From the NCBI GenBank assembly GCA_009602725.1, contig WELB01000059.1, positions 221,220-245,063 on the forward strand: DNA of 23,844 nucleotides, written 5' to 3'. The position numbers and the translations under genes are program-made. Shown here piece by piece: positions 1 to 9,869 of this stretch (its first letter is position 1; every line of letters begins with the position of its first letter). The notes under the pieces were generated by a model that saw only the letters and a program-made list of their open reading frames with translations, searched no databases and had not been told where the DNA came from. The DNA comes from Spirogloea muscicola (taxonomy: Eukaryota > Streptophyta > Zygnematophyceae > Spirogloeales > Spirogloeaceae).

Positions 1-122
<122 letters not shown>

Positions 123-166
123 GGCGGCGGCGGCGGGCCCGGACGCCGCGGCCGCGGTTATGGGCC

Positions 167-3100
167 ATGGCAGGCCTCGACGACCTGCGCGCCGAGCGCC
201 GCAGCTGGAGCCTCGCCTCCGACGCCCGAGTGAGCGTCCGCCGCCGCTCCCTTGGCCGTTTCCCGGCAGCCTCGCCGCATTCGCGACGCGGGGCTCCGGG
301 GGCCAGCGCCAAAGCTCGCGGCGGCGGCCTCCGGCGAGACGTCCTCAGCCACGGCAGGCGCGGCGCGGCGTGCGGGGCGCAGCTGCTGGAGGCCCTGGCC
401 GAGCTCGCGGACCGTGTCGAGGAGCGCGCCCAAGAGCTCACGCGCCGCCTGCGGGCGCTGGACGCCGGCGCCCGGGCCGCCGACGTGCGCCTCCGCAACG
501 CCCGCAACCGCCTCCGCAACCTCGCCGACACGCAGTTCCTCGAGAGCGTGAGCGCCGCCGCCGGCTGACGACCCTCCGCCACCGCCGAGGTGGGCATGGA
601 TGCCCTGTCCTTGCCGGTTGGCGCTAGCGGCGATCGATCGCTGAGGCGGCCGCCGCGGCTCTGGTCAGCGTGTGTATGAGGACGACAACGAGGCGGCCGC
701 TTCTCCACAAGCTGCTGCCCGGCTGCCAGCGCCGGCTGCCGGTGCGCAGCCGGAGGACGTTGAGCGCCCAACAGACAAGGCCAGGCTCCGGGACACCGTG
801 CAGGAGTGCGCGCACGCAGTCGACGCTGCCCTCACCCGTGCTGACATGCTCGAACGCCGGGCGGGCGGCACAACGGCGTCGGCGTCGGCGGATGCCTTCC
901 TGTACCCCAGGGCCGCCATGATTCTCGTGAGTTCGGAACACGCCTGCACCACGAAGCGGACGTCTGATCAAGATGACCGGCAGCTAGATCAGCCGGCTAT
1001 GGTCCTCCTCTGCGGTCCACACGTGCCAATTTCGTGTCACAGCACTGCTGTGCTGACTCAGGGGGCCGCAGACTCTCACTGAGGCCAAGCAATGATGGTT
1101 CTCACGTTTGTTTGGTCAATTGCAGGACGAGCAAGCCATGCAGCCGCTTCCGTACATCGCCGGCTCAGAACGCTTCCAGCAGGACACCCTCTGTGGCCTG
1201 TCCTTGGACGACGGCGGCGGCGACGGCAGCGACAGCGGTGGCAACCGTGTCGAGGGAGATTGCAAGACTCTCAGCGAGGAGGACGAGGATAATGAAGGAG
1301 ACGATGAGGAGGAGGACAGCAAGGCCACTGGGGGCAGGGCGCAGGTGGGTGAGGACGCCGCCGGCGCGTCGCTGTCGTCCAGCAGCAGCTGGTCATCCCC
1401 ACAGAGTGACGAGCCCCTCATGGCAACCCGTGGCACGGTGCGACGCTGCGCTTTCCCCTATGTGCTGCCGCTGTGCAGTCTGGTTCTCAGCGCCGGACTC
1501 CAGTGAAGGCAAGCAATGCGCTCAAGCCTGGGGCCTGATCCTGTCGGGCACTCCTTGCCGCTGCTACCATTGCTGCAGGCTGTTGAGGGCGTCGCTGCTG
1601 TCGGCAACCTCGGCAGCCTCCAGCGAGAGACTCAAGCTGCCGCTGGCGGGCTCGAGCCCGCCGTCACTGCTGCGCTCAACTTCAAGGGCATGCTGGAGGC
1701 TGCGCTGCGAAGGCCGCCTGCGCATCCAGGTCGCTCCTCAAACCCCCCCCTACTCACCGCACGCGCGCGCACAGACACACAGACTCACACACAAATGGAT
1801 TCATTTTGTCGCCGCTGGCAGCATTGTCAACTCGCACATGGTTATGCATGTCTTGCAATTTTCATGCATTTATTGTCCGAGTGGCTGCCGAAGCCCGCCC
1901 GGTACTGGATTTGCCAATGCCTGGCTGTCCTGCAGTCAACCTTTCTGAAGTGCGACATCACATGATGATGCGGTGCGCTTGACAGCCGACGAGCCTGCTG
2001 GCCCCAGCAGGGACGTGCCGTCGATCTTTGGCTCAACTGATGTGCTCAACGACTACGTCAACATCGGGGGAGGGGGCCCGGCTGGCGGCGCTGGCACTGG
2101 TGCCGAGACCAAGAGGTTCTCGCCTGCCATGCTGGAAGTGAAAGCCCTGCCTGCTGTCGTGCCTTTGCTGGTGGAAGCGACGATTTGTCAAACGTACCTG
2201 GTAAGGGCTTGCCAATCTCACAGAAGGGCGTCTATGTATGTGTTTGTACTGTCACAGAGCAACACCAAGCGAGGAGGCGTATGGTAGACGGGTTGAGGAC
2301 GGAAGGCCAAGGCCACCAACAAGAGGCTTGTTTTCAGACTCCGACGACAACGATGAGGGCGAGGGGGAGCTGGCCGTGGGCTCTGCTGCTGCAGCAGTAT
2401 GGCTCGCCTTTGCTTTCGCTTACTGCTGGCGGCAGCCTAGTCCTGCTTCAGAGCTTGTCTTTATCTTGTGGCCTTGTTTCCAAGGCTACTTTGCAATGTG
2501 AACGACATCTGAAGAAATGCGTCAGCTGGTGTACAGACACTCTGCTGGATCGCTTGGGTGCAGCGCAGCTTGTGAGGATCTAATCGCTGAGCATGTATGG
2601 TCAAGGGGAAAGTTAGTGCGAGGGCTGTGTAGGCAGCTCTTCACCAGTGTCTCAGCCGCCGGCTTGCGCTGAGACTGCTGCGCAGGACCGGCGGAGGGAC
2701 CTTGCTCGATGGGAGAGAGCTGGAGAAATTGCTGGGAGGGCCAATAGCGCGGCGGGTAAGCTGAAAGCGACTACTTTGGAAGCAACCAACGGTGCTAGTC
2801 ATGCTCAAGGTGGTCATTGCTTTCATCCTTAACCAACATATTGCAAGCTCGAGAGTGGAGCAGCCCTCATGTCTGACCATGCAGCTCAATAGAATCTCCA
2901 CTTGATATTCCCCGTCCTTGCGCTGCACTTTCAATCAGATGCCGATGCTTGGCTGTGGGTGTCCTTGCAGACCGTTCGGACTGGTCCCAGCTGCCGACTC
3001 GAGCCAGTGACCGCCTGCCAAGAGGCGGGGCAGCCGAGGAAGCTGTGGCTCATGGTTCAGTGGGTGATGATGGCGACACCAGTCATCATCAGGCTGTAGC

Positions 3101-4937
3101 TGGAGTCACAGCTGGCAGCAGACGTACTGCTGATCGCATTGATGACTCGGTCCTCGGTCCTGCGGTCAAGGCTTTCGCAGGACCTCTTGACCAGAGGAGC
3201 AGCAGAGGCGTAAGCACCACATGACAGCTTGCTTGCCAGATGTATTCATGGGCAGCATTCTGGGTTCCTGCAACGCTGCATTGTTTGTAGGACCTTGTCT
3301 CATCAACTCAAGCTCCTGATGCCCGGTGCTTCTGCTGCTGCAAGCAATGCAGGTGTCTCCTGATCGGCTTTTTGGCGCCAAAAAGCTTGACGTGGAGGAA
3401 AGCAGGGCAGTCAATGCTCCTGAAGCCGGATCAGGTGACACATTTGCAACGGCTGGCAAGTGGATCTGTTGTCCTCACACCACTTGCTTGATCTGTAGCA
3501 TTGCTAGTCATTCCAGTGGTGGTTGGTGATAGCAATGGGAATTTGATTGTACCTAGCAATGCAAACTCCGCCTTCCTTTGTCATCGTACTGCCACTGTCT
3601 TCTTGCAGTTCAGACTTCGACTTCCTTTGTCGTCGTACTGCCAATGTTTCCACTAAGAAAGTGACAACGAGTTTCCATCACGACGGCTTGCAGGGCTGGA
3701 GCAGAGCAGGACAAACGGATCAACTGTCTTGCCGCAGGATGCCTACAGACCTCCGACCACGATGCTGCTGGCAAGTCGGGTGCCCTGCCAAGTTACCCCA
3801 AAGACGAACAATGACAACGATGATGACGATGACAGTTGGTCGAGCTCCAGCAAGGAGGACAAGGGCTTGCAGCAGCAGCCTGACGCCAGCAGGCAAGGTG
3901 ATGCGGTTGGAGAAGACGTGAAGGCCCTGCGTCATCAGGCGAGCGCAACGCGAAACCAAGGAGCTTCATGGGACGACAAACAGCCCGCTTTGACAGCCTC
4001 ACTGGCATCACCAGCTTGCAGTGACGTCAATGGCGGCTTGGATGTTCGTCTTGATGCCGAAGCCCAAGGATCCACTGCTGCGACCACTCTGGAGCAGCCA
4101 CTGAACCCTCCTGTTGCTGCCGAACACCCAGCTGAGCGAAGCGGTCGCAAGCAACCAGATGTCTACGGTGCTGACGATTACTCGAAGCTTCCCAAGCGGG
4201 AGCCTTCGCAAGGCAGTAAGGGCAAGTCCTCAGCACCCCAGGGCCGGAGGCTGTCGCTCTTTGAGAGCAGCGACGAGGATGAGGACGACCCCATCTTCGG
4301 GCTCCTGGCTGCCAGACGAAGTCGCGCCATTGCTGGGCCAGGCTCTGACCTTGCAACAGCTCCTGTTGTGGCAAAGTCGCAATCTGCTAGCAGCAAGCTC
4401 TCCACCTCGGATAGCAAGCCAAGGTCCCGCACAGAGCTTGCTACAGATGATGATGCAGCGAGCTTTGCCAAGGCCATCCAGTCAAGCATGCTGGGAAGGC
4501 AAAAGCTCTTCGACAGTGACAAGGAATCAGAAGGTGACTAAGCATACGAAGGTGCACAAGCACTAAATAGCTCGCTTGCAGGGTCTCCTGGGTGCTGCCA
4601 AGATGTTCAATTTCGACAAGTGTGGAGGATGCATTATCTCGAAACGGTGAAGCTCCACTTAACAATAGGTGCAGCATGAAGCCAAACCCCCCCGGACCCC
4701 CGGCCCCCCCGCGTGGAACAGGTGCTAATAAAAGTGCGAGCTGCTTGATCGTTTACACAAATGAGAGAGGCCTCGGCAAGCAAGCGAGGAGCCCTGTTGA
4801 TAACACAGGGTCAACTTTGCGAGGTCGAGTTGCCAACAGGAGCCAACAAAGATGCGAGCAAGGAGGAGTCTGCTGCAGCTGGCCAAGGCCTCGCAAATGA
4901 GCCGCCCGCAGATGCAGTCTCAGACACATTGACGTAG
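167..4937 (+). CDS. WASHC2: FAM21/WASHC2-like WASH complex subunit, 12 exons
   Basis: FAM21 anchors the WASH actin-nucleating complex on endosomes by binding retromer and capping protein through LFa motifs in a long acidic tail. My exon model is 167-229, 383-547, 669-926, 1126-1344, 1579-1729, 1986-2115, 2258-2375, 2656-2755, 2971-3209, 3353-3434, 3694-4533 and 4840-4937. All introns are GT-AG, all phases agree, and the joined frame is 820 codons plus TAG. Family signatures are RRSWSLASDAR (residues 11-21), then LLEALAEL opening exon 2, DTQFLESRVYEDD across the exon 2/3 junction (residues 70-82), and QPLPYIAGSERF (about 168-179). The tail carries LFa-like acidic motifs: SIFGSTD, GLFSDSDD (about 352), RLFGAKKLD (about 486), SLFESSDEDEDDPIFG (about 696) and KLFDSDKESE (about 779). 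It is shorter than the roughly 1,300-residue human protein. Weakest points are the donors at 1730 and 2116 and the last exon; the gene may instead stop at 4541. The ATG at 167 was chosen because family homology starts a few residues later. Confidence 0.72.
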
Positions 4938-5081
4938 TCGTCCTGCCCAAGGAGTGGTCGCAAGCCCTACCTGGCCTGATCTACCCGAGGAGCAGCAGGA
5001 GAGGAACGAAGGCTAAGTGGAGGGCCCAGATGCATGAGCACGAGGGACAGGGGGACGGGAGGGGGTTGGAGAGCAGGGCGT

Positions 5082-6109
5082 CTAATACCCTCCTCCACCG
5101 CCCCGGTTGTAGCCACCGCCACCGCCGTATCCGCCGCCGCGACCTCCGCCACCGCCGCCTCCACCGCCTCCTCCTGTCCTCTCGTTTGCCAGGCTCACCT
5201 TGAGCGTCCGCCCGTCGACCTCAGCGCCATTCAGGGACTCGACCGCGTTCGCAACCCCCGTGGCGTCGCCCATGGTGACGAAGCCGAAGCCGCGCGAGCG
5301 GCCTGTCTCACGGTCCATGACGATGCGCGCCTCCTCGACCTTGCCGAACTCGGAGAAGAGGTCCTCCAAGCCCATGTCGTCCATGCCCCACGACAGGTTG
5401 CCGACATACACCCGGTTGGCGCTGCTGGCCCGCGGGGCCCGGTCGAAGCTGCGTGGCGCGCGGCCCTCGCTGCCGGGAGCGCGCCTGGTCGCATCTCTGC
5501 CCTGCTGCGGGAAGTTCACCACCATCTCCCTCCCGCCAAGCTCCTGCCAACAAAACAAGGCAGCACCGACTCAGAGGGCGACGCGACGGTGCAGCCTGCC
5601 CACACGGCCTGCGCAGCTAGTGACATCCAATCGCAGCGGGCTAGGAAGGGCTGCCGATGGCAACTCACGGAGCCGTTGAGCTTGTCGATGGCCATGGACG
5701 CTTCCTCGGTCGAGCTCATGGTGACGAATGCGAAGCCGCGGCTGCGTCCCGTATCCCGGTCCGAGATGAGCTGCAGGCAGGCGCGCACGGTGGAGTGAGT
5801 GCCGCAGTCATGGCCAAGTCCAAGCGGGGTCCTCAGAAGCTGGTAACACACAACGGTGGCGGCGGCGGTGGCGGCGGCGCCGTCAAAGTGGCGAGGCGCC
5901 GGGGCTCACCTCGACGAGCTCGACGCGGCCGCAGTCCTCGAAGACCTGGTTCAGCTGGTCGGTGGTGACGTCGAAGGGGATGTTGCCGACATAGAGCTTG
6001 GACCCCGCGGGCTGCGGCGGCGGGCTCCACGCCTGCTCGCCCTCGTCGGCCTCCGCCACGGACGCGTCGGACGCGCGCACGCCCACGGCGGCGCGCACCC
6101 GGCGCGCGG
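5082..6109 (-). CDS. Two-RRM chloroplast-type RNA-binding protein (5' truncated)
   Basis: This is a nuclear-encoded chloroplast RNP-like protein, a family that binds and stabilises plastid transcripts and assists their editing. Exons on the minus strand are 6109-5910 (cut by the N at 6110), 5770-5669 and 5543-5082, with phase-0 GT-AG introns. RRM1 has RNP2 LYVGNI and RNP1 RSRGFAFVTM and is split over all three exons. RRM2 has RNP2 VYVGNL and RNP1 RSRGFGFVTM. The C-terminus is a Gly/Tyr-rich tail ending GGGGGY. Ahead of RRM1 lie a basic RRVRAAVGVRAS segment, resembling the end of a transit peptide, and an acidic ASVAEADEGE linker, the usual cpRNP order. Translating the same frame past the N gives only Arg/Trp-rich nonsense, so the start codon and most of the transit peptide are missing. 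It converges tail to tail with the WASHC2-like gene, about 145 bp away. A cytosolic glycine-rich RNP is the alternative. Confidence 0.85.
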
Positions 6110-6110
6110 N
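6110..6110. other. Single N, probable assembly join
   Basis: The only ambiguous base in the window. To its left the minus-strand RRM frame is sensible; to its right that frame collapses. To its right the plus-strand Pro-rich frame is sensible; to its left it is only antisense to the RRM exon. This suggests a collapsed gap joining two 5'-truncated divergent genes. Confidence 0.7.
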
Positions 6111-6878
6111 CCTCCACCGTCGCCACCGCCGCCGTCGCAGCCGCCGCCGTTGCCGCCATTGCCGCCATCTCCACCACCGTCGTTACCACCAACGCCGCCA
6201 TCTCTGCCACCACCATCATCACCACCACCAACGCCGCCATCTCCAGCACCATCACCACCGCCAATGCCACCATCTTCGCCACCACCATCGCCGCCACCGC
6301 CAACGCCGCCACAGTTGCCAACCCCAATGCCGCAATCTTCACCACCGCCATCGCCAACGCCGTCGTCACCGCTACCACCACCGCCGCCGCAGCCGTCGCC
6401 GCCGCTGCCACCGTTCCCGCCGCCACCGCCCTCTTCTCCGCCACCACCAACGCCGCCGCTCCTGTTGCCGCCTCCTCCACCAGCGGGCTGCCCAGTCAGG
6501 CAGCAGGCCCCTGGTAAGCGCCTCACCTCCACTCTTCACACTCTGCAGGTGGCAGTGAGGCTAATCACTGCTACAACCGCTGTGACTATCATCAATAGGT
6601 GCTGACATACTTGCACTTTGCCCATGGCTATCGCAGGCGGCCTCCGTGGCCACCACAACTCCCACACCCACACCGGTCACCACCCGGCATGCATTGGTTT
6701 CCATCCAGAAGGGGAGGGCCACCACTTGCCTGGCGTTGGCGACCACCCGCCTGGCGACGGCCACCACCCGCCTGACGTTGGCGACCACCCGCCTGGCGAC
6801 GGCCACCACCCGCCTGGCGACGGCCACCACCCGCCTGGCGTTGGCGACCACCCGCCTGGCATTGGCGACCACCACTAG
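6111..6878 (+). CDS. Pro/Ser-rich (HRGP-like) protein with HPPG repeats, 5' truncated
   Basis: Exon 6111-6513 encodes about 134 residues dominated by PPSPPP, SPPPP and TPPSLPPP runs, ending AGCPVRQQAP. Proline codons vary at the third base and Ser/Thr/Leu positions vary too, as expected of hydroxyproline-rich or pherophorin-type extracellular matrix proteins of green algae. A GTAAGC donor follows at 6514. The acceptor TATCGCAG at 6628-6635 gives a 122-nt phase-1 intron and opens exon 6636-6878. That exon encodes alternating GDHPPG and GHHPPG units, then IGDHH and TAG. No signal peptide or start codon is visible because the fragment begins at the N at 6110. On the other strand the same DNA can be read as Gly-rich or Ala/Val-rich, so a purely low-complexity origin is possible. 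The joining of the two exons is inference from phase. Confidence 0.45.
6717..6876 (+). repeat. 18-bp coding minisatellite, two alternating unit types
   Basis: About eight units share a CACCCGCCTGGC core, alternating with spacers GTTGGCGAC and GACGGCCAC. In the plus-strand frame used here it reads HPPG with GVGD or GDGH spacers. A second open plus frame would read ATTRL repeats. Units are nearly identical, so the array expanded recently. It ends in a degenerate ATTGGCGAC unit directly before a TAG. Confidence 0.85.
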
Positions 6879-6965
6879 CGCTGCAGCGCATCACCATTCC
6901 CGTGGCCTTCCCTCACTGCTTGCAGCTGCCGCAGCTGAGCTACTAGCCAGACTCTCGATTCACAG

Positions 6966-6970
6966 TGTAA
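6966..6970 (+). promoter_or_regulatory. Possible TGTAA polyadenylation signal
   Basis: A TGTAA motif lies 88 bases after the stop of the Pro-rich gene. TGTAA is the usual polyadenylation signal in chlorophyte algae. One five-base match is weak evidence by itself. Confidence 0.35.
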
Positions 6971-7626
6971 TGATGTCCCACTGCCCGAACCGTGCTGCTC
7001 TCATTATGGTATACACATGTCAGTGGGCCAACAGTGGGCTGTCATGTTACAGGCCGTCCGTATGCCACACAACGTCGATAGGTCAGATCGCAGACACAGG
7101 ATTGACGCGTCAGGGTCTTCGCGGCAGTCAGAACAAACCAAACCAAGTCTGAAAAGCAGAGTAGCGCAGTAAACAAGGGCAAGATGTAGTGACCGATGAC
7201 ATGGTGCAAAATCAGGTACTTGTGAAGGATGAAATGTGTTGACTCGTATATATGCACAGGTTGCGAGACAAGCTACACGCACAGTGCGAAGAACCAGAGT
7301 CCGGACAGAATCAAGAGAATACTTCATTTATAATCAATGTGATCTCGCAAGCGCAGTTAGTGTTGCTGGACTGGTAATGTGCAACCGCCTCTGAGCAGCT
7401 CGAGACGACATTCGGCAACTGCACTGTTGACACACAAGGTCACGAGCTTCTTGCGTACCAAGTGAGCCGGTCTCACGCAACCGGATGCGGAGCTTCTCGG
7501 AGTAGCTCTAAACGACTGGTCCGCCAGGTGGGCCGCCCGCGCCCTCTTGGCATTGTCCGAGACCAGCGCACGACACCTACTGACGCAGCAGCGGCGGTGG
7601 CAACGGCAGCAGTGGCACAGCGGCAC
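6971..7626. other. No convincing gene
   Basis: I see no coherent coding frame or RNA gene here. AT content is higher around 7140-7360. From about 7440 the sequence becomes GC-rich and grades into the retroelement mosaic. Confidence 0.5.
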
Positions 7627-7731
7627 AAGGTCGGCACTCAGTGCAAGCGAGAGACTGGGTCGAGAACGGTGCTCGGTCCCGGCCCTCCACACGCCTTGTA
7701 TATGCCTCCAAGGCCGGGCACATCCAGTGGC
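7627..7731 (+). repeat. Dispersed repeat, copy 1 (mate at 9197-9300)
   Basis: It begins CAAGGTCGGCA and contains CGAGAGACTGGGTC, then a CCCGGCCCT core and TGCCTCCAAGGC. The same landmarks recur in order at 9197-9300 with scattered substitutions. At 9197 the repeat directly follows a LINE His/Cys-motif fragment, so it is probably a non-coding or degenerate part of the same non-LTR family. Confidence 0.75.
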
Positions 7732-7765
7732 CAGTGCCGCTCGAGGCAAGGAGGCAAAGGTTGCT

Positions 7766-7821
7766 AACCTTCTGCGGGAGGACGAGTTCTTACCCCTTGC
7801 CATCCACTTCCACGGATGCAA
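7766..7821 (+). pseudogene. LINE C-terminal module fragment
   Basis: The frame reads VANLLREDEFLPLAIHFHG, matching YADHLREDEFFPSAIDTHGG of the family A copy at 20908-21485. It is a short orphan piece placed upstream of an RT fragment, the reverse of the normal protein order. This indicates rearrangement. Confidence 0.6.
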
Positions 7822-8625
7822 CAGCCTTTCCTCCCCGAGCTGCAGGATATGCAGCTGGCGCTTGCCATGCTCACCAGATGCGTTGTGCAGCGCCCCAACT
7901 ACCTGGCGCGGACGACCCCTCCCTGCCCCGAGGTGCTGGAAGCCTACACCACGTTCGACGCGGGCGTCTTGGAGAGCGTGGCGGCCCTTCTCCGCCATAC
8001 GGGCTTCCTCGACTCGCCAGCTGCGACGCACCAGGCCACTCTGCCCCCCGGCCATGGCGGCCTCGGCTGCCGCTCGCTCGCTCGCATCTGCAGGCCAGCA
8101 TTCCTCGGCAGTTGGGCTCAGGTTGCCACGTCGGTGGCGCAGCGCTTCCTCCATGATGGGCGGCCCCTGTTGCAGCAGGCTGTGGTGGAGGTGGCGACCG
8201 GCTCGTTGCCTTCAGGTGGCGCTCCGCTCAGCTCAAGGAATGAATGCGGCTGCTGATATTAAAGAATCCGGCTGTGAAATGCCAGCCAGATGCATACAGG
8301 TGTTCATGACGCGGCCAAAGGCTAGGTTCAAGAGGAGTTACTTGCGGAGCACCCTGCCCTCGCAGCGAGCGTGGTCCCGTTTGCCCACCTTGCCCACACC
8401 ACCGACTCGCAAGCGCAGGCGCGGTGCATGGCGGCAGTCGACAAGGCGTCCGTCACGGCCACGCCGCAGGTCCTCCCTGCAACCGACGTGCGCGGCCATG
8501 CTCGGCTGCTGTCGGCTGCCTCCCCTGGCGCGCCAGCCTGGCTCTCCGCGCTCCCCCTGTGCGATGCCCTCCGGATGCCGGATGAGCTGTTCCGTACGGC
8601 CACCCATCGCTTGCTGGAAGAAAGG
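7816..8625 (+). pseudogene. Non-LTR RT C-terminal fragment (family A)
   Basis: The frame carries QATLPPGHGGLGCRSLARI and then PAFLGSWAQVA, the Gln-x-LP...GGLG...AFLgSW pattern found after the RT palm in many LINE proteins. After stop codons between about 8255 and 8325 the same frame resumes. It reads EELLAEHPALAASVVPF, a linker, and GAPAWLSALPLCDALRMPDE, followed by LFRTATHR, the next conserved block of such proteins. No YxDD palm motif lies upstream, so the copy is 5' truncated. It ends at a family A hairpin tail near 8625. The identification is by pattern, not search. Confidence 0.65.
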
Positions 8626-8662
8626 GCTTTCCCATTGAGGAGAGGGGCTGGACAAGCCAGTT
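8626..8662 (-). mobile_element. Family A 3' tail with hairpin, severely truncated insertion
   Basis: On the minus strand it reads CTGG-CTTGT-CCAG, then CCCCTCTCCTCAATGGGAAAGC and a CTTTCTTCC tail. This is the terminal hairpin and tail of family A, with one arm of the stem already cut off. It sits exactly between the RT C-terminal fragment and the C-terminal module that follows. Confidence 0.55.
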
Positions 8663-8962
8663 GTCCCGTTGGCAATTGACACCCACGGGGCGCTGGGCGC
8701 TCGGTGGCTCGAGTTGCTCAACCAGCTCGCCCGCCACGCCATCGCCCGTCGCTTCCATGGGGAGCTAGTGGAACTCCCTGCAGCTGGGTCGCTGGCGCAA
8801 GTCTACCGTATGTGCCTGGCCATCTCGCTGCAGCGGTCTATGGCCCGCGCGCTACACCTTCGTGCCAGCCGCGCACTCGCTGCTGCCTCTGGCTCTGGCC
8901 AGGGGACCCCCTTCCAGGCGCCTAGCCTCTCTGATCTGCGGCTGCTTAGCAGGGGTTACTGA
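8663..8962 (+). pseudogene. LINE family A C-terminal module ending SRGY-stop
   Basis: The frame starts VPLAIDTHGALGARWLELL and continues through NQLARHAIARRFHGE, SLAQVYRMCLAISLQRSMAR, ALAAASGSGQGT and SDLRLLSRGY before TGA. The same module recurs at 20908-21294 (-), 21660-21838 (+), 15870-16079 (-) and at the window's right edge (-). It is open but has no start or upstream domains. Its 3' UTR after 8962 diverges from the other copies. Confidence 0.7.
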
Positions 8963-9057
8963 GTGATTCGTAGCAGCTATGCTTCGTTTTGTGCTTGCTG
9001 GGCCTCCCCCCGCCCTCTCTGCTTGGCGTGCTATAGTGTGAGTGTGGGGAGCGGTCG

Positions 9058-9180
9058 ACGGACCCCGCGGAGCTGGCGGCGCATATCCTCCGCTGCGCCA
9101 CTGGAGGCGAACGAACAGCTGCTCACGACCTCCTCCGTGATGCAATGTTCGGCAGCTTCCAGGACAACTGGCGCAGCAGC
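9058..9180 (+). pseudogene. LINE His/Cys motif fragment
   Basis: One frame reads ELAAHILRCATGGERTAAHD followed by LLRDAMFGSFQDNW. The H-x3-C...H pattern followed by LRDAM matches AHDRLRDAMHGIL upstream of the nuclease-like core at 20904-21485. It is the zinc-finger-like block between RT and the C-terminal nuclease-like domain of LINE ORFs. Confidence 0.55.
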
Positions 9181-9196
9181 GGCGGCGGCGGCCGCT

Positions 9197-9300
9197 CAAG
9201 GTCGGCAATCAGTCCAATCGAGAGACTGGGTCAAGGAGACTGCTCGGCCCCGGCCCTTGACACCCCACGGTATCTGCCTCCAAGGCATGGCTTGCAGTGG
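9197..9300 (+). repeat. Dispersed repeat, copy 2 (mate at 7627-7731)
   Basis: This shares the ordered landmarks CAAGGTCGGCA, CGAGAGACTGGGTC and TGCCTCCAAGGC with 7627-7731. It follows a LINE His/Cys fragment without a gap. Confidence 0.7.
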
Positions 9301-9489
9301 CCGCACTCCAATCAGACGATTGGGTAGGAGGCCGAGGAAGAGTTAGAGCAGCGTATGAAAGGCCTCGGGGCTGATGCTGAAGTTGGAAATGGCGTGTGAC
9401 GTGACCCAGTCGGTAGCACCAGGTCTGGCGAGAGATGTGAGTCTTGCCAGGCTCCTTAGATCGTCTTTAATTTCTGGCACCTCCTCAAC

Positions 9490-9830
9490 CTCCTGCGCCG
9501 CTCACCTTCAACTGCCGCAACAAGTCTTGCTCGTGCCCCTTCTGTCGGAAGCTTGGGCAAGGGAGGAGAAAGGATTGAGGAGGGGTTGTAGGGGAGGGAA
9601 TGGAGCCGATGGCTGACTTGCGAATGCTCCTTTGATGCACTTGAGAAGTGATGGAGCCTTCCTCCACGTTGCTTACAGGGTCGGCAAGGCAAGAGAAGCG
9701 CATGGGAAGCAGGGAGGCAATCTGGTGCCAGCAGCTCAGGAAGGCTGCTTGCGACGTCTGTTCCGACGACCGGCAGGCCAAGGCCGCCCATGCGAGTGGG
9801 GAGGGAAAGCCTGGAGGGAAGTTGAAGCTG
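9490..9830 (-). pseudogene. Non-LTR RT C-terminal fragment (minus strand)
   Basis: The minus strand has MGGLGLP in one frame and RSSEQTSQAAFLSCWHQIA in another. Joined by a one-base shift these make the same GGLG...AFLxSW block as 7816-8215. Downstream reading continues LLPMRFSCL. Because the frame is broken this is a decayed copy. Its substitutions against the other RT fragment suggest it may come from family B. Confidence 0.5.
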
Positions 9831-9869
9831 AGGGAAAAGGTGAGGATTGTATGAAAGGGAAGCCAGCGT

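Noticed and set aside
1034-1948. 304-residue plus-strand frame
   Set aside because: It crosses two clear introns of the WASHC2-like gene and has no recognisable motif; the QPLPYIAGS frame is better supported.
4592-4665. Additional WASHC2 exon reading LLGAAKMFNFDKCGG
   Set aside because: The nearby acceptor (CTTGCAG before GGTCTCC) has the wrong phase for the donor at 4534, and the frame ends in a stop with no donor before it.
5833-6532. Minus-strand Gly-rich or Ala/Val-rich N-terminus for the RRM protein
   Set aside because: These frames are not in phase with RRM1, and joining them would need the N to hide an indel. The composition follows from the Pro codons on the other strand.
5856-6605. 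Long plus-strand frame running from the RRM gene into the Pro-rich region
   Set aside because: Its left part is antisense to the RRM1 exon, whose motifs and splice sites are clear. Only the part right of the N at 6110 looks like protein.
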